A stretch of DNA of 59,170 nucleotides from Alphaproteobacteria bacterium (GTDB lineage: Bacteria > Pseudomonadota > Alphaproteobacteria > Rickettsiales > SXRF01), in assembly GCA_025360605.1 (NCBI GenBank), contig JANYBV010000032.1, forward strand, positions 1-59,170, written 5' to 3'. This document shows positions 44,678 to 54,722 of this stretch, piece after piece (the stretch's first letter is position 1; each line of letters begins with the position of its first letter). The position numbers and the translations under genes were made by a program. The notes beneath the pieces were generated by a model. It saw only the letters and a program-made list of their open reading frames with translations, searched no databases and was not told the DNA's origin.

Positions 44678-45178
44678 TTACTGCGGGCTGGCGTAAATTA
44701 TCACTTCCTGAGGTGAGTTATCACTCTTATATTCGGTGCTGGAGTGAACGCGCGTTGAAGCTATGCCCATTCGCTCAAGCTCATATAAAACCAGACTGGT
44801 ATTGCGCGCATAAATTTCATTGAGGCGTGCGGTTCTGCTTGGGCTATTAGTGTTACTACTAATAATAGTAACGACATCATAGGATGATCCTCTCGCATCT
44901 TTTTCATGATCCCCCACAGGACCGTCGATAATCTTGGCGATATTGATGCGCTGTTGATTGAATGTAACCACTGCAAGTGGTTGTTGCTCCTTAAGGCCCC
45001 CCTCTTGTTTATCACCTGTACCGTCATTTTTTTTGGGCAGGTTACTAGGAGTAACGGGCGAGCCGATTTTACCAATGGCAGGGCCACCAATTTTTCCGAT
45101 ATCAGCATTGGCGACTGACGCACCAAGCAACAATGACATAAATACTGTGACAGATTTTGTATATACGGAATGTGTCAT
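44678..45178 (-). CDS. Secreted hypothetical protein with weak OmpA-like end
   Basis: A 166-residue protein with a signal peptide (about residues 1-25, cut near ANADIG). After a Gly/Pro/Lys-rich linker, the C-terminal 95 residues (VTFNQQRINIAKII...VVTIISSNTNS...RLNEIYARNTSLVLYELERMGI...RVHSSTEY) follow the strand-helix order of OmpA-type peptidoglycan-binding domains, but the conserved Asp/Arg residues are not clear. Periplasmic. Convergent with the bactofilin gene. Confidence 0.6.
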   Translation of the reverse strand: MTHSVYTKSVTVFMSLLLGASVANADIGKIGGPAIGKIGSPVTPSNLPKKNDGTGDKQEGGLKEQQPLAVVTFNQQRINIAKIIDGPVGDHEKDARGSSYDVVTIISSNTNSPSRTARLNEIYARNTSLVLYELERMGIASTRVHSSTEYKSDNSPQEVIIYASPQ

Positions 45179-45310
45179 GAAGATTTATCCTCTAAACATT
45201 TTTCAATAAATTCACTATGGCTTTATTTAGGTTAATATATATTTAACGCATTGTCATTAATGTCCAAAATTAAGCGTGTTACATAACCAACAAGGTATAG
45301 ATAATTAAGC

Positions 45311-46111
45311 ATGTCTCAATATTTCATTGATGCGAGCGGAACAAAGGACGGCCCCCACGACCTTTTAACGATCATGCGCCGCATCCGCTCACAGAAAATT
45401 GGGCCAGAAACACTTATATTTGTGGACGATGCCGCAGCCAGCCTGCCCGCTACGCAGATTCACGACATCGCTATTTTCTTTAGTCAGTCCAATCTGGACA
45501 ACGCACCGAAGCTTGATTTACCGGCGGTAAATCTTATCAACGTGCTGCGAGACAGCCTGCGCTTTACTTTCGATCACAATATTATGACGGTCTATGCCGG
45601 TGCTATCGTATTGCTGGGCATTTTGCTGGCTGCTGGTCTGGTGGGGGTTATGGGCTCGTATATGGGCGGCTTGCTCTCATGGATTGTGTTTGTCATTTTT
45701 CACTATTTCTTTTTTGTCTGTACACTCCGCGCATACCGCATGCAGCCATTCTCACTGGATTTTATTAATAAACATCTTGCTCCCGTACTGCCTGTGCTAT
45801 GCTTTTCGGGTATTGTACTTGCCTTGATGATGTTTGGCGGATTTTTACTTCTGGTGGTTCCGGCTATTATCGTGGCGGTCTATTATATATTTGTACCGTT
45901 CTTTATTTATGATCGCCGCATGTCATTGGTTGAAGCCATGGTTGCTTCTCGCCTTTTGGTGCAAAAACATAACCGCCGTTACCAGAAAATCATCGAGATG
46001 CTGGTTATTATGCATGTTGGTTCAATGATTTTAATCTTTCCCATCCCTGTCACCATGCCTATGTTCGCAGCCTCTTTATCAAAAATATACGAAGACTTAT
46101 CCATCACCTGA
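45311..46111 (+). CDS. Membrane protein with N-terminal GYF_2-like domain
   Basis: A 266-residue protein. Residues 1-55 (YFIDASGTKDGPHDLLTIMRRI...IGPETLIFV) fit the GYF_2 pattern; then about six hydrophobic helices from residue 90 to 260, similar to bacterial proteins that join this domain to a DUF-type membrane part. Role unknown. Located between bactofilin and the flagellar operon, on the same strand, with its own upstream gap of 132 bases. Confidence 0.72.
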   Translation: MSQYFIDASGTKDGPHDLLTIMRRIRSQKIGPETLIFVDDAAASLPATQIHDIAIFFSQSNLDNAPKLDLPAVNLINVLRDSLRFTFDHNIMTVYAGAIVLLGILLAAGLVGVMGSYMGGLLSWIVFVIFHYFFFVCTLRAYRMQPFSLDFINKHLAPVLPVLCFSGIVLALMMFGGFLLLVVPAIIVAVYYIFVPFFIYDRRMSLVEAMVASRLLVQKHNRRYQKIIEMLVIMHVGSMILIFPIPVTMPMFAASLSKIYEDLSIT

Positions 46112-46213
46112 AGGCAAAAAAACTTTATTAACATCCCAACTATTCAGATTTTTTTGCTTTACGGCTTGCCAAATTCCCAAAAAAGTGGCAAACTAGGTAA
46201 AATTTTCCCTCAA

Positions 46214-46228
46214 TTAACAGATTATTTA
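46214..46228 (+). promoter_or_regulatory. CtrA-like box before fliF
   Basis: TTAA-N7-TTTA (TTAACAGATTATTTAC), one mismatch from TTAA-N7-TTAA, 112 bases before fliF. In Caulobacter the fliF operon is CtrA-controlled. Confidence 0.42.
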
Positions 46229-46339
46229 CGCTTCGAGACTATTATGATGAGAACTAAGGTATATAAACCACTCGGTCTTTCAAGTGTTTCGATTCTATTT
46301 GTGTTTTTATTCAAAAGCTTGATACAAGGAGCCTGACAA

Positions 46340-47983
46340 ATGACTGCATTAGCCGACACGGTCAAAGGCCTGAGTAAAGGCAACACAAGCATGATTCTTA
46401 CCGTTGCTATCATGGCGATTATTGGTTTTATGATTTTTGCCCTGAAGAGTTCTACCAGCAGCTTCACCCCCCTTTATACAGGCCTCTCCCTTGAGGATAG
46501 CTCCAAGATTGTAGCGGAGCTTGAGAAGTCGAACACTCCCTATGAATTGCTGGCTAATGGTTCAGAAATTACGGTTCCTTCCGATCGTGTATTGCGTATG
46601 CGCATGAACATGGCGGAGCAAGGATTGCCCTCCGGCGGTTCCGTGGTTGGTTATGAAATTTTTGATAAATCCGAAACATTCGGAAGTTCCAACGCGGTCA
46701 TCAGTATCAACGTCATGCGGGCGCTGGAAGGCGAGCTGTCGCGCACTATCGGCTCATTAGCGGATGTAGATACTGCGCGTGTGCATCTGGTGATGCCCAA
46801 GCATGAACTATTCACGCGTGAAAAAGATAAACCCAGCGCATCGGTGACCATAAAGATGCGCGGCGGGCACTCCTTGGAACATTCGGAAGTATCGGCGATA
46901 ACACATCTGGTATCTTCAGCGGTTCCAGGGCTGGATGTGTCACGCGTGACTGTGGTCGACGGACATGGCCGCCTGCTCGCACGTGGCGATGGTCTGGGGC
47001 TTGATGGCACATCAGGTAATGCCGAAGAGTTTAAAACGGCGTATGAAACCAAAACACAACAATCACTGGAAGATTTAGTCGAGAAAGTCATTGGTTCCGG
47101 AAAAGTACGCGTGCAGGTTGCCGCTGACATGAATTTTGATCGGGTGGTTACCAATTCCGAGAAATATGATCCGGATGGACAGGTGATCCGCTCGGTTCAG
47201 TCCAATACCGAAAAAGAAAATTCACAGGAAAAAACCGCGAAGGAAAATGTTTCAGTCAATAATAACCTGCCTGCCGGTGGCAGCGCTGGTGAAGGTGGTA
47301 GTAATAACCGCCTCAATGACCGTACCGACGAAACCACCAATTACGAAATATCCAAAACGGTGCAAAACCATGTGTCCGAAGGCGGTAAAATCAACAAGCT
47401 TTCCGTAGCTGTATTGGTGGATGGAACCTACACGGGGGATGATGGAAAGACCTATACACCACGCACTGAAGATGAACTTAAACAGCTCAAAACACTGGTG
47501 GCGTCTGCTGTGGGATATGATGAAAAACGGGGCGATAAAATCGAAGTGGTCAATATGCGCTTTACGCTCGATTCCTTCAATGTGGGTAGTGAATCATGGT
47601 ATGAACGTTTCAAACTTGAGGCACAGTCCATTATTCAGACATTGATTATCGCTATCGTTGCCATCCTAGCTATCTTGCTGGTATTGCGTCCGGCGGTAAA
47701 CCAGATGATCAAGCAATCACAATCGGCAAGCCAGCGTATCCAAGGTGAATTAGCAGCGCTTGGCAACGCCAAGACTGGCGGTGGTAATGCACGCCTGCCA
47801 AGTGGCGGCGATGGTGGCGGTAGAGGTGGTGGTGACATCCCTTCCGGCGAAAATGAAATGCTGATCGATGTAGCCAACGTCAAAGGCGGCATGAAATCAT
47901 CGTCTATTCGTAAGGTTAATGAAATTGTCGATAAATATCCCGAAGAAACCATGAACGTATTGAGAAATTGGGTTTCTAAGTAA
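46340..47983 (+). CDS. fliF: Flagellar MS-ring protein FliF
   Basis: A 547-residue inner-membrane protein building the MS ring at the base of the flagellum. Membrane helices lie near residues 15-38 and 430-452, flanking a large periplasmic YscJ/FliF domain (LYTGLSLEDSSKIVAELEKSNTPYEL..., RALEGELSRTIGSLADVDTARVHLVMP). The C-terminal segment after the second helix, ending in MLIDVANVKGG...MNVLRNWVS, is the FliG-binding tail. AAGGAG ribosome site. First gene of the flagellar operon. Confidence 0.96.
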   Translation: MTALADTVKGLSKGNTSMILTVAIMAIIGFMIFALKSSTSSFTPLYTGLSLEDSSKIVAELEKSNTPYELLANGSEITVPSDRVLRMRMNMAEQGLPSGGSVVGYEIFDKSETFGSSNAVISINVMRALEGELSRTIGSLADVDTARVHLVMPKHELFTREKDKPSASVTIKMRGGHSLEHSEVSAITHLVSSAVPGLDVSRVTVVDGHGRLLARGDGLGLDGTSGNAEEFKTAYETKTQQSLEDLVEKVIGSGKVRVQVAADMNFDRVVTNSEKYDPDGQVIRSVQSNTEKENSQEKTAKENVSVNNNLPAGGSAGEGGSNNRLNDRTDETTNYEISKTVQNHVSEGGKINKLSVAVLVDGTYTGDDGKTYTPRTEDELKQLKTLVASAVGYDEKRGDKIEVVNMRFTLDSFNVGSESWYERFKLEAQSIIQTLIIAIVAILAILLVLRPAVNQMIKQSQSASQRIQGELAALGNAKTGGGNARLPSGGDGGGRGGGDIPSGENEMLIDVANVKGGMKSSSIRKVNEIVDKYPEETMNVLRNWVSK

Positions 47984-48008
47984 AACAGTGTAGCGAGCAG
48001 GTTATTAT

Positions 48009-49043
48009 ATGGCACCTAAAGAGCCAAAAGATAGTAAGGACGAATATAAAAAACTCAGTGGCCCACAAAAGGCTGCCATGTTTCTTATGGCGGTTGGCGA
48101 AGAAACGGCCATTAAATTATTTTCTATGATGGAAGATGATGAAATCCGTGAAATTTCCAACATGATGTCAACGCTCGGTCAGGTACCGTCTGACATGGTG
48201 GAACGCCTGTTCATGGATTTTGCGGAAGGGGTGTCTGAATCGGGGGCTATCGTCGGCAACTATGAAAGCACTGAACGTCTTCTTGTGAAAGCGCTGGGTA
48301 AAGGGCGCGTAGATTCGATCATGGAAGAAATCCGTGGTCCTGCCGGTCGCACCACGTGGGATAAGCTTGGCAACGTCAACGAAGAAATTCTTGCTACCTT
48401 CCTCAAAAATGAATACCCGCAAACTATTGCGGTGGTGCTGTCTAAAATCAAACCTGACCATGCCGCAAAAGTACTGATGAATTTACCGGACGATTTAAGC
48501 ATCGAAGTCATCGCCCGTATGATCAGCATGGAGTCCGTCAAAAAAGACGTGATGGAAGGCATCGAAAAAACCCTGCGTATGGAATTCATGAGTAATCTGG
48601 CGAAACGCCAGACCCGCGACAGCCATGAAATGCTGGCGGAAATTTTCAACAACTTTGACCGCAATTCTGAAACCAAATTCATGGGCAAGCTGGAAGAGCG
48701 TGATTTGGAATCGGCTAACCGCGTTCGTGCGCTGATGTTCACCTTCGAAGATCTTATCAAAATTGATAAGTCTGGTATCCAGACGCTCCTGCGCGGCATT
48801 GACAAAGACAAGCTGGCAATCGCCATGAAGGGCGCATCCGACACGATCAAAGACCTGTTTATGGCCAATATGTCCGAACGCGCGTCCAAAATTCTGCGTG
48901 AAGATATCGAATCCATGGGGCCTGTGCGTATTAAAGACGTGGATGAAGCACAGATGTACATTGTAGGCATCGCCAAAGATCTCTCCACCAAGGGTGAAAT
49001 TATTATTGCTGGTGATAGTGAAGAAGAACAACTGATCTACTAG
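48009..49043 (+). CDS. fliG: Flagellar motor switch protein FliG
   Basis: A 344-residue cytoplasmic C-ring protein that takes torque from the stator. Three armadillo-like domains are visible: KLSGPQKAAMFLMAVGEETA, EYPQTIAVVLSKIKPDHAAKVLMNLPD (with HPQT-type region), and the torque domain MFTFEDLIKIDKSGIQTLLRGIDKDKLAIAMKGA with the usual charged residues. Directly after fliF. Confidence 0.96.
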   Translation: MAPKEPKDSKDEYKKLSGPQKAAMFLMAVGEETAIKLFSMMEDDEIREISNMMSTLGQVPSDMVERLFMDFAEGVSESGAIVGNYESTERLLVKALGKGRVDSIMEEIRGPAGRTTWDKLGNVNEEILATFLKNEYPQTIAVVLSKIKPDHAAKVLMNLPDDLSIEVIARMISMESVKKDVMEGIEKTLRMEFMSNLAKRQTRDSHEMLAEIFNNFDRNSETKFMGKLEERDLESANRVRALMFTFEDLIKIDKSGIQTLLRGIDKDKLAIAMKGASDTIKDLFMANMSERASKILREDIESMGPVRIKDVDEAQMYIVGIAKDLSTKGEIIIAGDSEEEQLIY

Positions 49044-49050
49044 GGCGAAT

Positions 49051-49818
49051 ATGAAGTTAGAACGTTTGGATTTTAAAGAACTGGAGTTTGGGGCGCAGAT
49101 TAAAAATGCTGCCGTCACGGGCAAGGTTTTTTTACCGTCGCACACCCGTAAAATTGAGCCGCCAGCGCCACCTCCTCCTCCGACTTTTTCCGAAGAAGAA
49201 ATGATGTTAGCCGAGCGTGAAGGCTATAAAAAGGGATTCGCAGCCGGAGAAATTGAAGGACGCAAACAGGCGGAAAATCAGCAGGCGGAAATCAATAATC
49301 AACTGGTTGCAATGATAGATACATTCACATCTTCCGTCGCCCCCATCTTCGACCATTACCGCACCATGACGCTGGACTTACAAAAAGATATTCCTAACGT
49401 TGCTCTGGCTATTGCGCGTAAGGTGGCGGGTGAATCGTTGCAGGCCAATGCCGAAGCTGTGGTGTGCGACATTGCCATGAAAGCCTGCGAGACGATGATT
49501 AGCGAACCGGAGCTTACCATCGTGGCACACGAAAGTTTTGCCGATACGCTGGAGAACAAGCTTCAGGAACTGGCGCAAAGGCTTCCGGCGGCTACCCGTA
49601 TTATCATTGTGCGCGATCCTGATATGCCAAAGGCGGATTGCCGTATAGAGTGGCACAACGGATCCCTCGAACGCGTAACAACAAACCTGTGGCAGCATGT
49701 GGAAAAAGCGATAGGCAATATGCAGGTGATCGGTAAGCGTGAAGCCACCGACCAGTTAGAAGAACTACAAGCAAAAGTTTTAACTTCAAATGAAACATCA
49801 GGAAGTGAAAAGGAGTAA
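49051..49818 (+). CDS. fliH: Flagellar export regulator FliH
   Basis: A 255-residue protein of the FliH/FlbE type, regulator of the export ATPase FliI. The Ala/Glu-rich helical middle (EREGYKKGFAAGEIEGRKQ with the GxxxG repeats typical of FliH) and the C-terminal domain DLQKDIPNVALAIARKVAGESL fit the family. Position between fliG and fliN equals flbE in Caulobacter. No fliI in the window. Confidence 0.88.
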   Translation: MKLERLDFKELEFGAQIKNAAVTGKVFLPSHTRKIEPPAPPPPPTFSEEEMMLAEREGYKKGFAAGEIEGRKQAENQQAEINNQLVAMIDTFTSSVAPIFDHYRTMTLDLQKDIPNVALAIARKVAGESLQANAEAVVCDIAMKACETMISEPELTIVAHESFADTLENKLQELAQRLPAATRIIIVRDPDMPKADCRIEWHNGSLERVTTNLWQHVEKAIGNMQVIGKREATDQLEELQAKVLTSNETSGSEKE

Positions 49819-49821
49819 GTT

Positions 49822-50109
49822 ATGGCTGATCAAATAGATACTATTGCGGAAGTAACGGGCGATAATTTAAGCCTTGAAACTGTGTATGATATTCCCGTCC
49901 AGATAACAGTTATTCTGGGACGTACCAGCATGCAGGTGAACCAGCTGCTGAAGCTTGGTCGCGGCGCGGTGATCGAGCTGGATAAAAAAGTGGGCGAACC
50001 GATTGACATTTTCGTTAACAACCGCCTTGTCGCTCGTGGCGAAGTGGTGGTGGTTGAAGAACGTATCGGTGTAACCATGACGGAAATCATTAAAGCAGAA
50101 AAACACTAA
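49822..50109 (+). CDS. fliN: Flagellar motor switch protein FliN
   Basis: A 95-residue C-ring protein with one SpoA domain: YDIPVQITVILGRTSMQVNQLLKLGRGAVIELDKKVGEPIDIFVNNRLVARGEVVVVEERIGVTMTEI. Length and motif are standard. Three bases after fliH. Confidence 0.96.
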   Translation: MADQIDTIAEVTGDNLSLETVYDIPVQITVILGRTSMQVNQLLKLGRGAVIELDKKVGEPIDIFVNNRLVARGEVVVVEERIGVTMTEIIKAEKH

Positions 50110-50137
50110 CCAACGCGCCTGAGGAGTAGTTTACACT

Positions 50138-51502
50138 ATGCGACTTTTGATTATCGGAGAACTCTACGGCCAGATTGGGGCCGCCAGCCGTATCGCCCGT
50201 TCGCGTGGCGCAAAGGTATCGCATGTAGGTGATATTGAATCAGCAATGAACGCGCTGCGTGATGGTCAGGGTGCTGACCTGATCATGATTGAAGTGCGCG
50301 AAGACATCGAAAAACTGGTGACGCTGCTGATGCGTGAACGTTTCAACGTTCCGGTGATTGCGTGTGGTGTGCAGGCCGACAAGGACCTTGCCGTGCGTGC
50401 CATTAAATCCGGTGCAAAGGAATATATCCCGCTTCCACCCAACGAAGAGCTGATTGCCGCCGTTTTAGAAGCCATCACCGAAGAAGCCCAATCCCTCATT
50501 TTTACCTCGCCGGCAATGACCAAGGTGATCGGCATGGCAGACCAGATTGCGCCGAGTGATGCCAGCATCATGATTACGGGTGAATCCGGAACGGGTAAGG
50601 AAGTCATCGCCCGCTATATCCATAAAAAGAGCAAGCGCTCCGGCAACACCATGATCAGCGTCAACTGCGCGGCTATTCCGGAAAATCTGCTGGAATCCGA
50701 ACTTTTTGGCTATGAAAAAGGTGCATTTACGGGGGCGGTTGCCCGCCGTATAGGTAAGTTCGAGGAAGCCGAAGGCGGCACCATCCTGCTGGATGAAATC
50801 AGCGAAATGGACATGCGGCTGCAAGCTAAACTGCTGCGTGTATTACAAGAACGTGAAGTTGACCGTATCGGCGGCAGCAAACCGGTGAAGGTCAATATCC
50901 GCGTCCTCGCCACGTCCAACCGCAATATGCAGGAAGAAGTCAAAAAAGGAACCTTCCGCGAGGATTTATATTTCCGCTTGAATGTTATCACCATGAATAT
51001 GCCTGCGCTGCGTGAGCGTGTGGAAGATGTCAAACCGCTGGCTGAATATTTCGTGGAAAAATATTCCAAAGCGAATGGCATTTCCCTGCGCAAGATCAGC
51101 GATGCCGCACTGGCCAAGCTTTCCAAATACCATTGGCCGGGTAACGTGCGCGAACTGGAAAACACCATGCACCGCACCATATTACTCGCCACCGGAAACA
51201 TCATCGAACCGGATGCTATTATGCTTCAGGGCATGGTGGAACAGCAGCCTGAAGTGGTCGCTGTGGCCAACACCTCGGGAGCCATGAGCAAACCCGCAAG
51301 CGGCAATACCGGCGGGTTGGTCGGGCGCACGGTCGATTCCGTTGAACAGGAACTGATTCTCGATACGCTCAGCTACTGCCTCGGCAACCGCACCCATGCC
51401 GCCAATATTCTGGGCATTTCAATACGAACCTTGCGTAACAAGCTGAAGCTATATGGCGAGAGCGGCGTTCCCGTTCCGCCTCCACCTACTGGTTCAGATT
51501 AA
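50138..51502 (+). CDS. flbD: Sigma-54-dependent flagellar regulator FlbD
   Basis: A 454-residue bacterial enhancer-binding protein. The N-terminal receiver-like domain lacks the acidic pocket and has Glu in place of the phosphoacceptor (LIMIEVRED), as in FlbD. The AAA+ domain is intact: GESGTGKEVIAR, GAFTGA, GGTILLDEIS, and LRERVEDV. A Fis-type helix-turn-helix ends it (THAANILGISIRTLRNKL). It should activate late flagellar genes with sigma-54. Gene order fliF-G-H-N-flbD matches Caulobacter. Confidence 0.92.
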   Translation: MRLLIIGELYGQIGAASRIARSRGAKVSHVGDIESAMNALRDGQGADLIMIEVREDIEKLVTLLMRERFNVPVIACGVQADKDLAVRAIKSGAKEYIPLPPNEELIAAVLEAITEEAQSLIFTSPAMTKVIGMADQIAPSDASIMITGESGTGKEVIARYIHKKSKRSGNTMISVNCAAIPENLLESELFGYEKGAFTGAVARRIGKFEEAEGGTILLDEISEMDMRLQAKLLRVLQEREVDRIGGSKPVKVNIRVLATSNRNMQEEVKKGTFREDLYFRLNVITMNMPALRERVEDVKPLAEYFVEKYSKANGISLRKISDAALAKLSKYHWPGNVRELENTMHRTILLATGNIIEPDAIMLQGMVEQQPEVVAVANTSGAMSKPASGNTGGLVGRTVDSVEQELILDTLSYCLGNRTHAANILGISIRTLRNKLKLYGESGVPVPPPPTGSD

Positions 51503-51511
51503 GGGGTTTTT

Positions 51512-53653
51512 ATGGCTGAGGCATCAGTACCTGCCCAACCGCCAGTTGTCTTTGGATTACCGTTTTTACGCATATTGGCGAAACAAAGCGCCAAGCGTGC
51601 CGATATCTTTTTCGCTATCGGCATTATTTGTATTCTTGTTATCCTTATCCTGCCGTTGCCTGCGTTCCTGCTGGACGTGGCGCTGGCGATATCCATCACG
51701 CTTTCGGTTATCATCCTGATGACGGTGTTGTTTGTTGAAAAACCCCTGCATTTAAGCTCCTTCCCTACTATTTTGCTGATTGTCACCATGCTGCGCCTGT
51801 CGCTCAACATTGCGTCAGTGCGCCTGATCCTTAGTCACGGGCATCAGGGAACAGCTGCTGCCGGACATGTGATTCAGGCATTTGGCGGATTCGTCATTGG
51901 TGGTCAGATCGTGATTGGTGCGATCACCTTCGGCATCCTGACCATCATCAATTTCGTAGTAATTACCAAAGGTTCCGGCCGTATCGCCGAAGTATCGGCC
52001 CGCTTCTCGTTAGACGCGATGCCTGGTAAGCAGATGGCTATCGATGCCGACTTATCGGCAGGCCTCATCACGGAAGATGTCGCTAAATCGCGCCGCAAAG
52101 AGTTGGAAGACGAAAGTAACTTTTTTGGTGCGATGGATGGTGCCAGCAAATTCGTTCGCGGTGACGCCATTGCGGGTATTCTTATCGTATTCATCAACTT
52201 TATTGCCGGTATTCTCATCGGGGTGGTGCAAAACGGCCTGACGTTCAACGCCGCGCTCCACACCTATACCATCCTGACCATCGGTGATGGTCTGGTGTCG
52301 CAAATCCCTGCCCTCATCGTCTCGATTGCCGCCGGTATCCTCGTCACTAAATCCGGTGTCGCCGGTTCGGCGGAAAAAGCCGTGATCGGCCAGCTTGGCC
52401 GCCAACCTACCGCACTCGGCATTACCAGCGCATTTTTGCTCGGTATGGCAGCACTTCCGGGGATTCCGCTTATTCCTTTTGTGGCGCTTTCCGCCGCAAC
52501 CGGATATGCGTGCTGGTATATGTTTAAAAACCCGAACGAACTCTTTCAGAAATCCGGTGCCGCTGCTGCCAAGAAACTCGAAGGCCCTGCGGCGGAAGGG
52601 GCTGAAGCCAAGGTGGCGGAAGAACAACCGTCCGACTTCCTGCAAATAGATGCGCTGCGTCTGGAACTTGGCTATGGGTTGTTGCCGCTGATCAACTACC
52701 AGAAAGGCCATCGCCTCACTGATCAGATTAAGGCACTGCGTAAACAGATGGCGCGTGAACTCGGGTTCGTCATTCCGGCCGTTCGTATTCAGGACAACAT
52801 GCAGCTTCCCGCCAATACCTATGTGGTAAAAGTCAAAGAAATCGAAGCCGCACGCGGTGATATCAAACCGGAAATGCTGCTGGTAATGAACCCCGCCGGT
52901 GGACAGATATCCATGCAGGGGGAAGAAACCACCGAGCCGACCTTCGGCCTGCCCGCCATGTGGATTACCGAAAATCACCGCGAAGAAGCCTTGTTCCGCA
53001 ACTATACCGTCGTTGATCCGCCAACCGTTATAACCACTCACCTGACCGAAGTGGTCAAAGATAACATGGCGGAATTACTGTCCTATGCCGAAACCCAGAA
53101 ACTGCTGGATGATCTGGGCAAAACACAGCAAAAACTCGTCAGCGAAACCATCCCGTCACAGATTTCTGTCGGCGGGGTTCAACGTGTCTTACAGAACCTG
53201 CTGCGCGAGATGATTTCCATCCGCGACCTGTCAACGATTGTGGAAGCCGTTTCGGAAGCCTCGCGCACCACGCAAAACCAGCTCATCATTACCGAGCATG
53301 TGCGCTCCCGCCTCGCCCGCCAGATCTCGCATTCGCAAACCAATGAAAATGGCTACATCCCGATTATTGCGCTTTCACCAATTTGGGAACAAACGTTCAT
53401 CGAAGCGATTTCCGGTGCGGGTGAAGAAAAAGTACTTTCTATGGCTCCGAGTAAAATTCAGGAATTTATCGGTATCACCCGAGCAACTTTCGATAAATTT
53501 GCCGCACAAGGAGAATTGCCTGTACTGCTCACCAGCCCGACCATCCGTCCGTTCGTGCGCTCTATCGTCGAACGTTTCCGCGCTACGACGGTGGTTTTGT
53601 CGCAGAATGAAATCTATTCCAAAGCGCGCATCAAAACCTTGGGGCAGCTATGA
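51512..53653 (+). CDS. flhA: Flagellar export gate protein FlhA
   Basis: A 713-residue inner-membrane export-gate component. About eight helices occupy residues 25-330, including the FHIPEP block (LRLSLNIASVRLILSHGHQGTAAAGHVIQAFGGFVIGG region) and SLDAMPGKQMAIDADLSAG. The cytoplasmic domain that docks chaperone-substrate pairs follows to the end. Nine bases after flbD. Confidence 0.96.
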   Translation: MAEASVPAQPPVVFGLPFLRILAKQSAKRADIFFAIGIICILVILILPLPAFLLDVALAISITLSVIILMTVLFVEKPLHLSSFPTILLIVTMLRLSLNIASVRLILSHGHQGTAAAGHVIQAFGGFVIGGQIVIGAITFGILTIINFVVITKGSGRIAEVSARFSLDAMPGKQMAIDADLSAGLITEDVAKSRRKELEDESNFFGAMDGASKFVRGDAIAGILIVFINFIAGILIGVVQNGLTFNAALHTYTILTIGDGLVSQIPALIVSIAAGILVTKSGVAGSAEKAVIGQLGRQPTALGITSAFLLGMAALPGIPLIPFVALSAATGYACWYMFKNPNELFQKSGAAAAKKLEGPAAEGAEAKVAEEQPSDFLQIDALRLELGYGLLPLINYQKGHRLTDQIKALRKQMARELGFVIPAVRIQDNMQLPANTYVVKVKEIEAARGDIKPEMLLVMNPAGGQISMQGEETTEPTFGLPAMWITENHREEALFRNYTVVDPPTVITTHLTEVVKDNMAELLSYAETQKLLDDLGKTQQKLVSETIPSQISVGGVQRVLQNLLREMISIRDLSTIVEAVSEASRTTQNQLIITEHVRSRLARQISHSQTNENGYIPIIALSPIWEQTFIEAISGAGEEKVLSMAPSKIQEFIGITRATFDKFAAQGELPVLLTSPTIRPFVRSIVERFRATTVVLSQNEIYSKARIKTLGQL

Positions 53654-53681
53654 TGCTCACTTATTCGGTTGATTAATCCTC

Positions 53682-54698
53682 ATGCGCCTTCGTACCTTTA
53701 ATGCCCACGATATGCCAACCGCCATGAAAATGGTGCGTGATGCGCTGGGCGATAATGCGATTATCCTTTCAACCGAAACGAAACAAGGTAGCGGCATCAC
53801 ATTGACAGCTGCGGTAGAGATGCACGATGATCCGGTAAAACCTAATGGTAAACCTCATACTGCCGCTCCCGTAGCACCCAATGCCAACCATCTGGCGTTT
53901 GAAATCCAGAACGTGCTGCGCTTCCATAATGTGCCTGAACATTTTGTATCCAAAATTGTACACAAGGCGACTGACAAGGAATTTGTGTCGCTGTCTGCGC
54001 TCCACCATATCAGCGCCAACCGCGATGAAAAACCACTGGTGCGTCTGGTGCTGGAAAAAGTGCTGAGCAATTATTTCAACTACAAGCCACTGTCGTCCGG
54101 TGATGAACCGCTTCGTATCATTCTGGTCGGCCCTCCGGGGATTGGCAAAACCCTGACGGTGGCAAAGATTGCCACGAAACTGGCGATGGAAAAACGCCGC
54201 TTTGCCGTATTCACCACCGACAATCAACGTGCTGGCGGTGTGGAGCAGTTGCAGGCATTTACGGATATTCTGGAGCTTCCTCTATTCGTCACGCCCAACC
54301 AAACCGAAATGGCCAGCCAGATTAAAGCGCTGCCTAAAGACAGTGATATCATCATTGATACGGCAGGCTGTAATCCCTACGATAGTAAGGAAATGCTGGC
54401 ATTAAAAAAACTTGTCGCGCAAAGCGGTGTGGAACCCATCATGGTTTTACCCGCTGGTGGTGACGCTTCCGAAACCATTGATATCGTCGAGGCATTCTCC
54501 GATTTTTCGATTAAACGGTTGTTGATTACCCGTGCTGATACCACAAGGCGTTTTGGCAGCATTCTGTCAGCGGCAGCGGCTCATAAACTCGCTTTTTGTA
54601 ATATCAGTACCTCTTCAAGCATCGTTAATTCTCTCGAACCCATGGATGGTAACGTATTGGCGCAAATGTTGCTGCGTTATCAATTGCAATCACAATAA
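53682..54698 (+). CDS. flhF: Flagellar SRP-like GTPase FlhF
   Basis: A 338-residue GTPase placing the flagellum at the pole. N-terminal MRLRTFNAHDMPTAMKMVRDALG is the FlhF opening; the SRP-type G domain has GPPGIGKTLTVAKIATKLA (G1), DNQRAGGVEQLQAFTDIL (G2/I-box) and IIDTAGCNP (G3), and TRADTTRRFGSILS (G4 region). Shorter basic N-domain than in gammaproteobacteria. Confidence 0.93.
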   Translation: MRLRTFNAHDMPTAMKMVRDALGDNAIILSTETKQGSGITLTAAVEMHDDPVKPNGKPHTAAPVAPNANHLAFEIQNVLRFHNVPEHFVSKIVHKATDKEFVSLSALHHISANRDEKPLVRLVLEKVLSNYFNYKPLSSGDEPLRIILVGPPGIGKTLTVAKIATKLAMEKRRFAVFTTDNQRAGGVEQLQAFTDILELPLFVTPNQTEMASQIKALPKDSDIIIDTAGCNPYDSKEMLALKKLVAQSGVEPIMVLPAGGDASETIDIVEAFSDFSIKRLLITRADTTRRFGSILSAAAAHKLAFCNISTSSSIVNSLEPMDGNVLAQMLLRYQLQSQ

Positions 54699-54722
54699 AC
54701 AAAGGTGTAATGGTGATTTATT

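Noticed and set aside
46150-46175. Possible sigma-54 promoter (TGGCAAGCC...AAGC on the minus strand)
   Set aside because: GG and GC are eleven bases apart instead of ten, and it points away from fliF.
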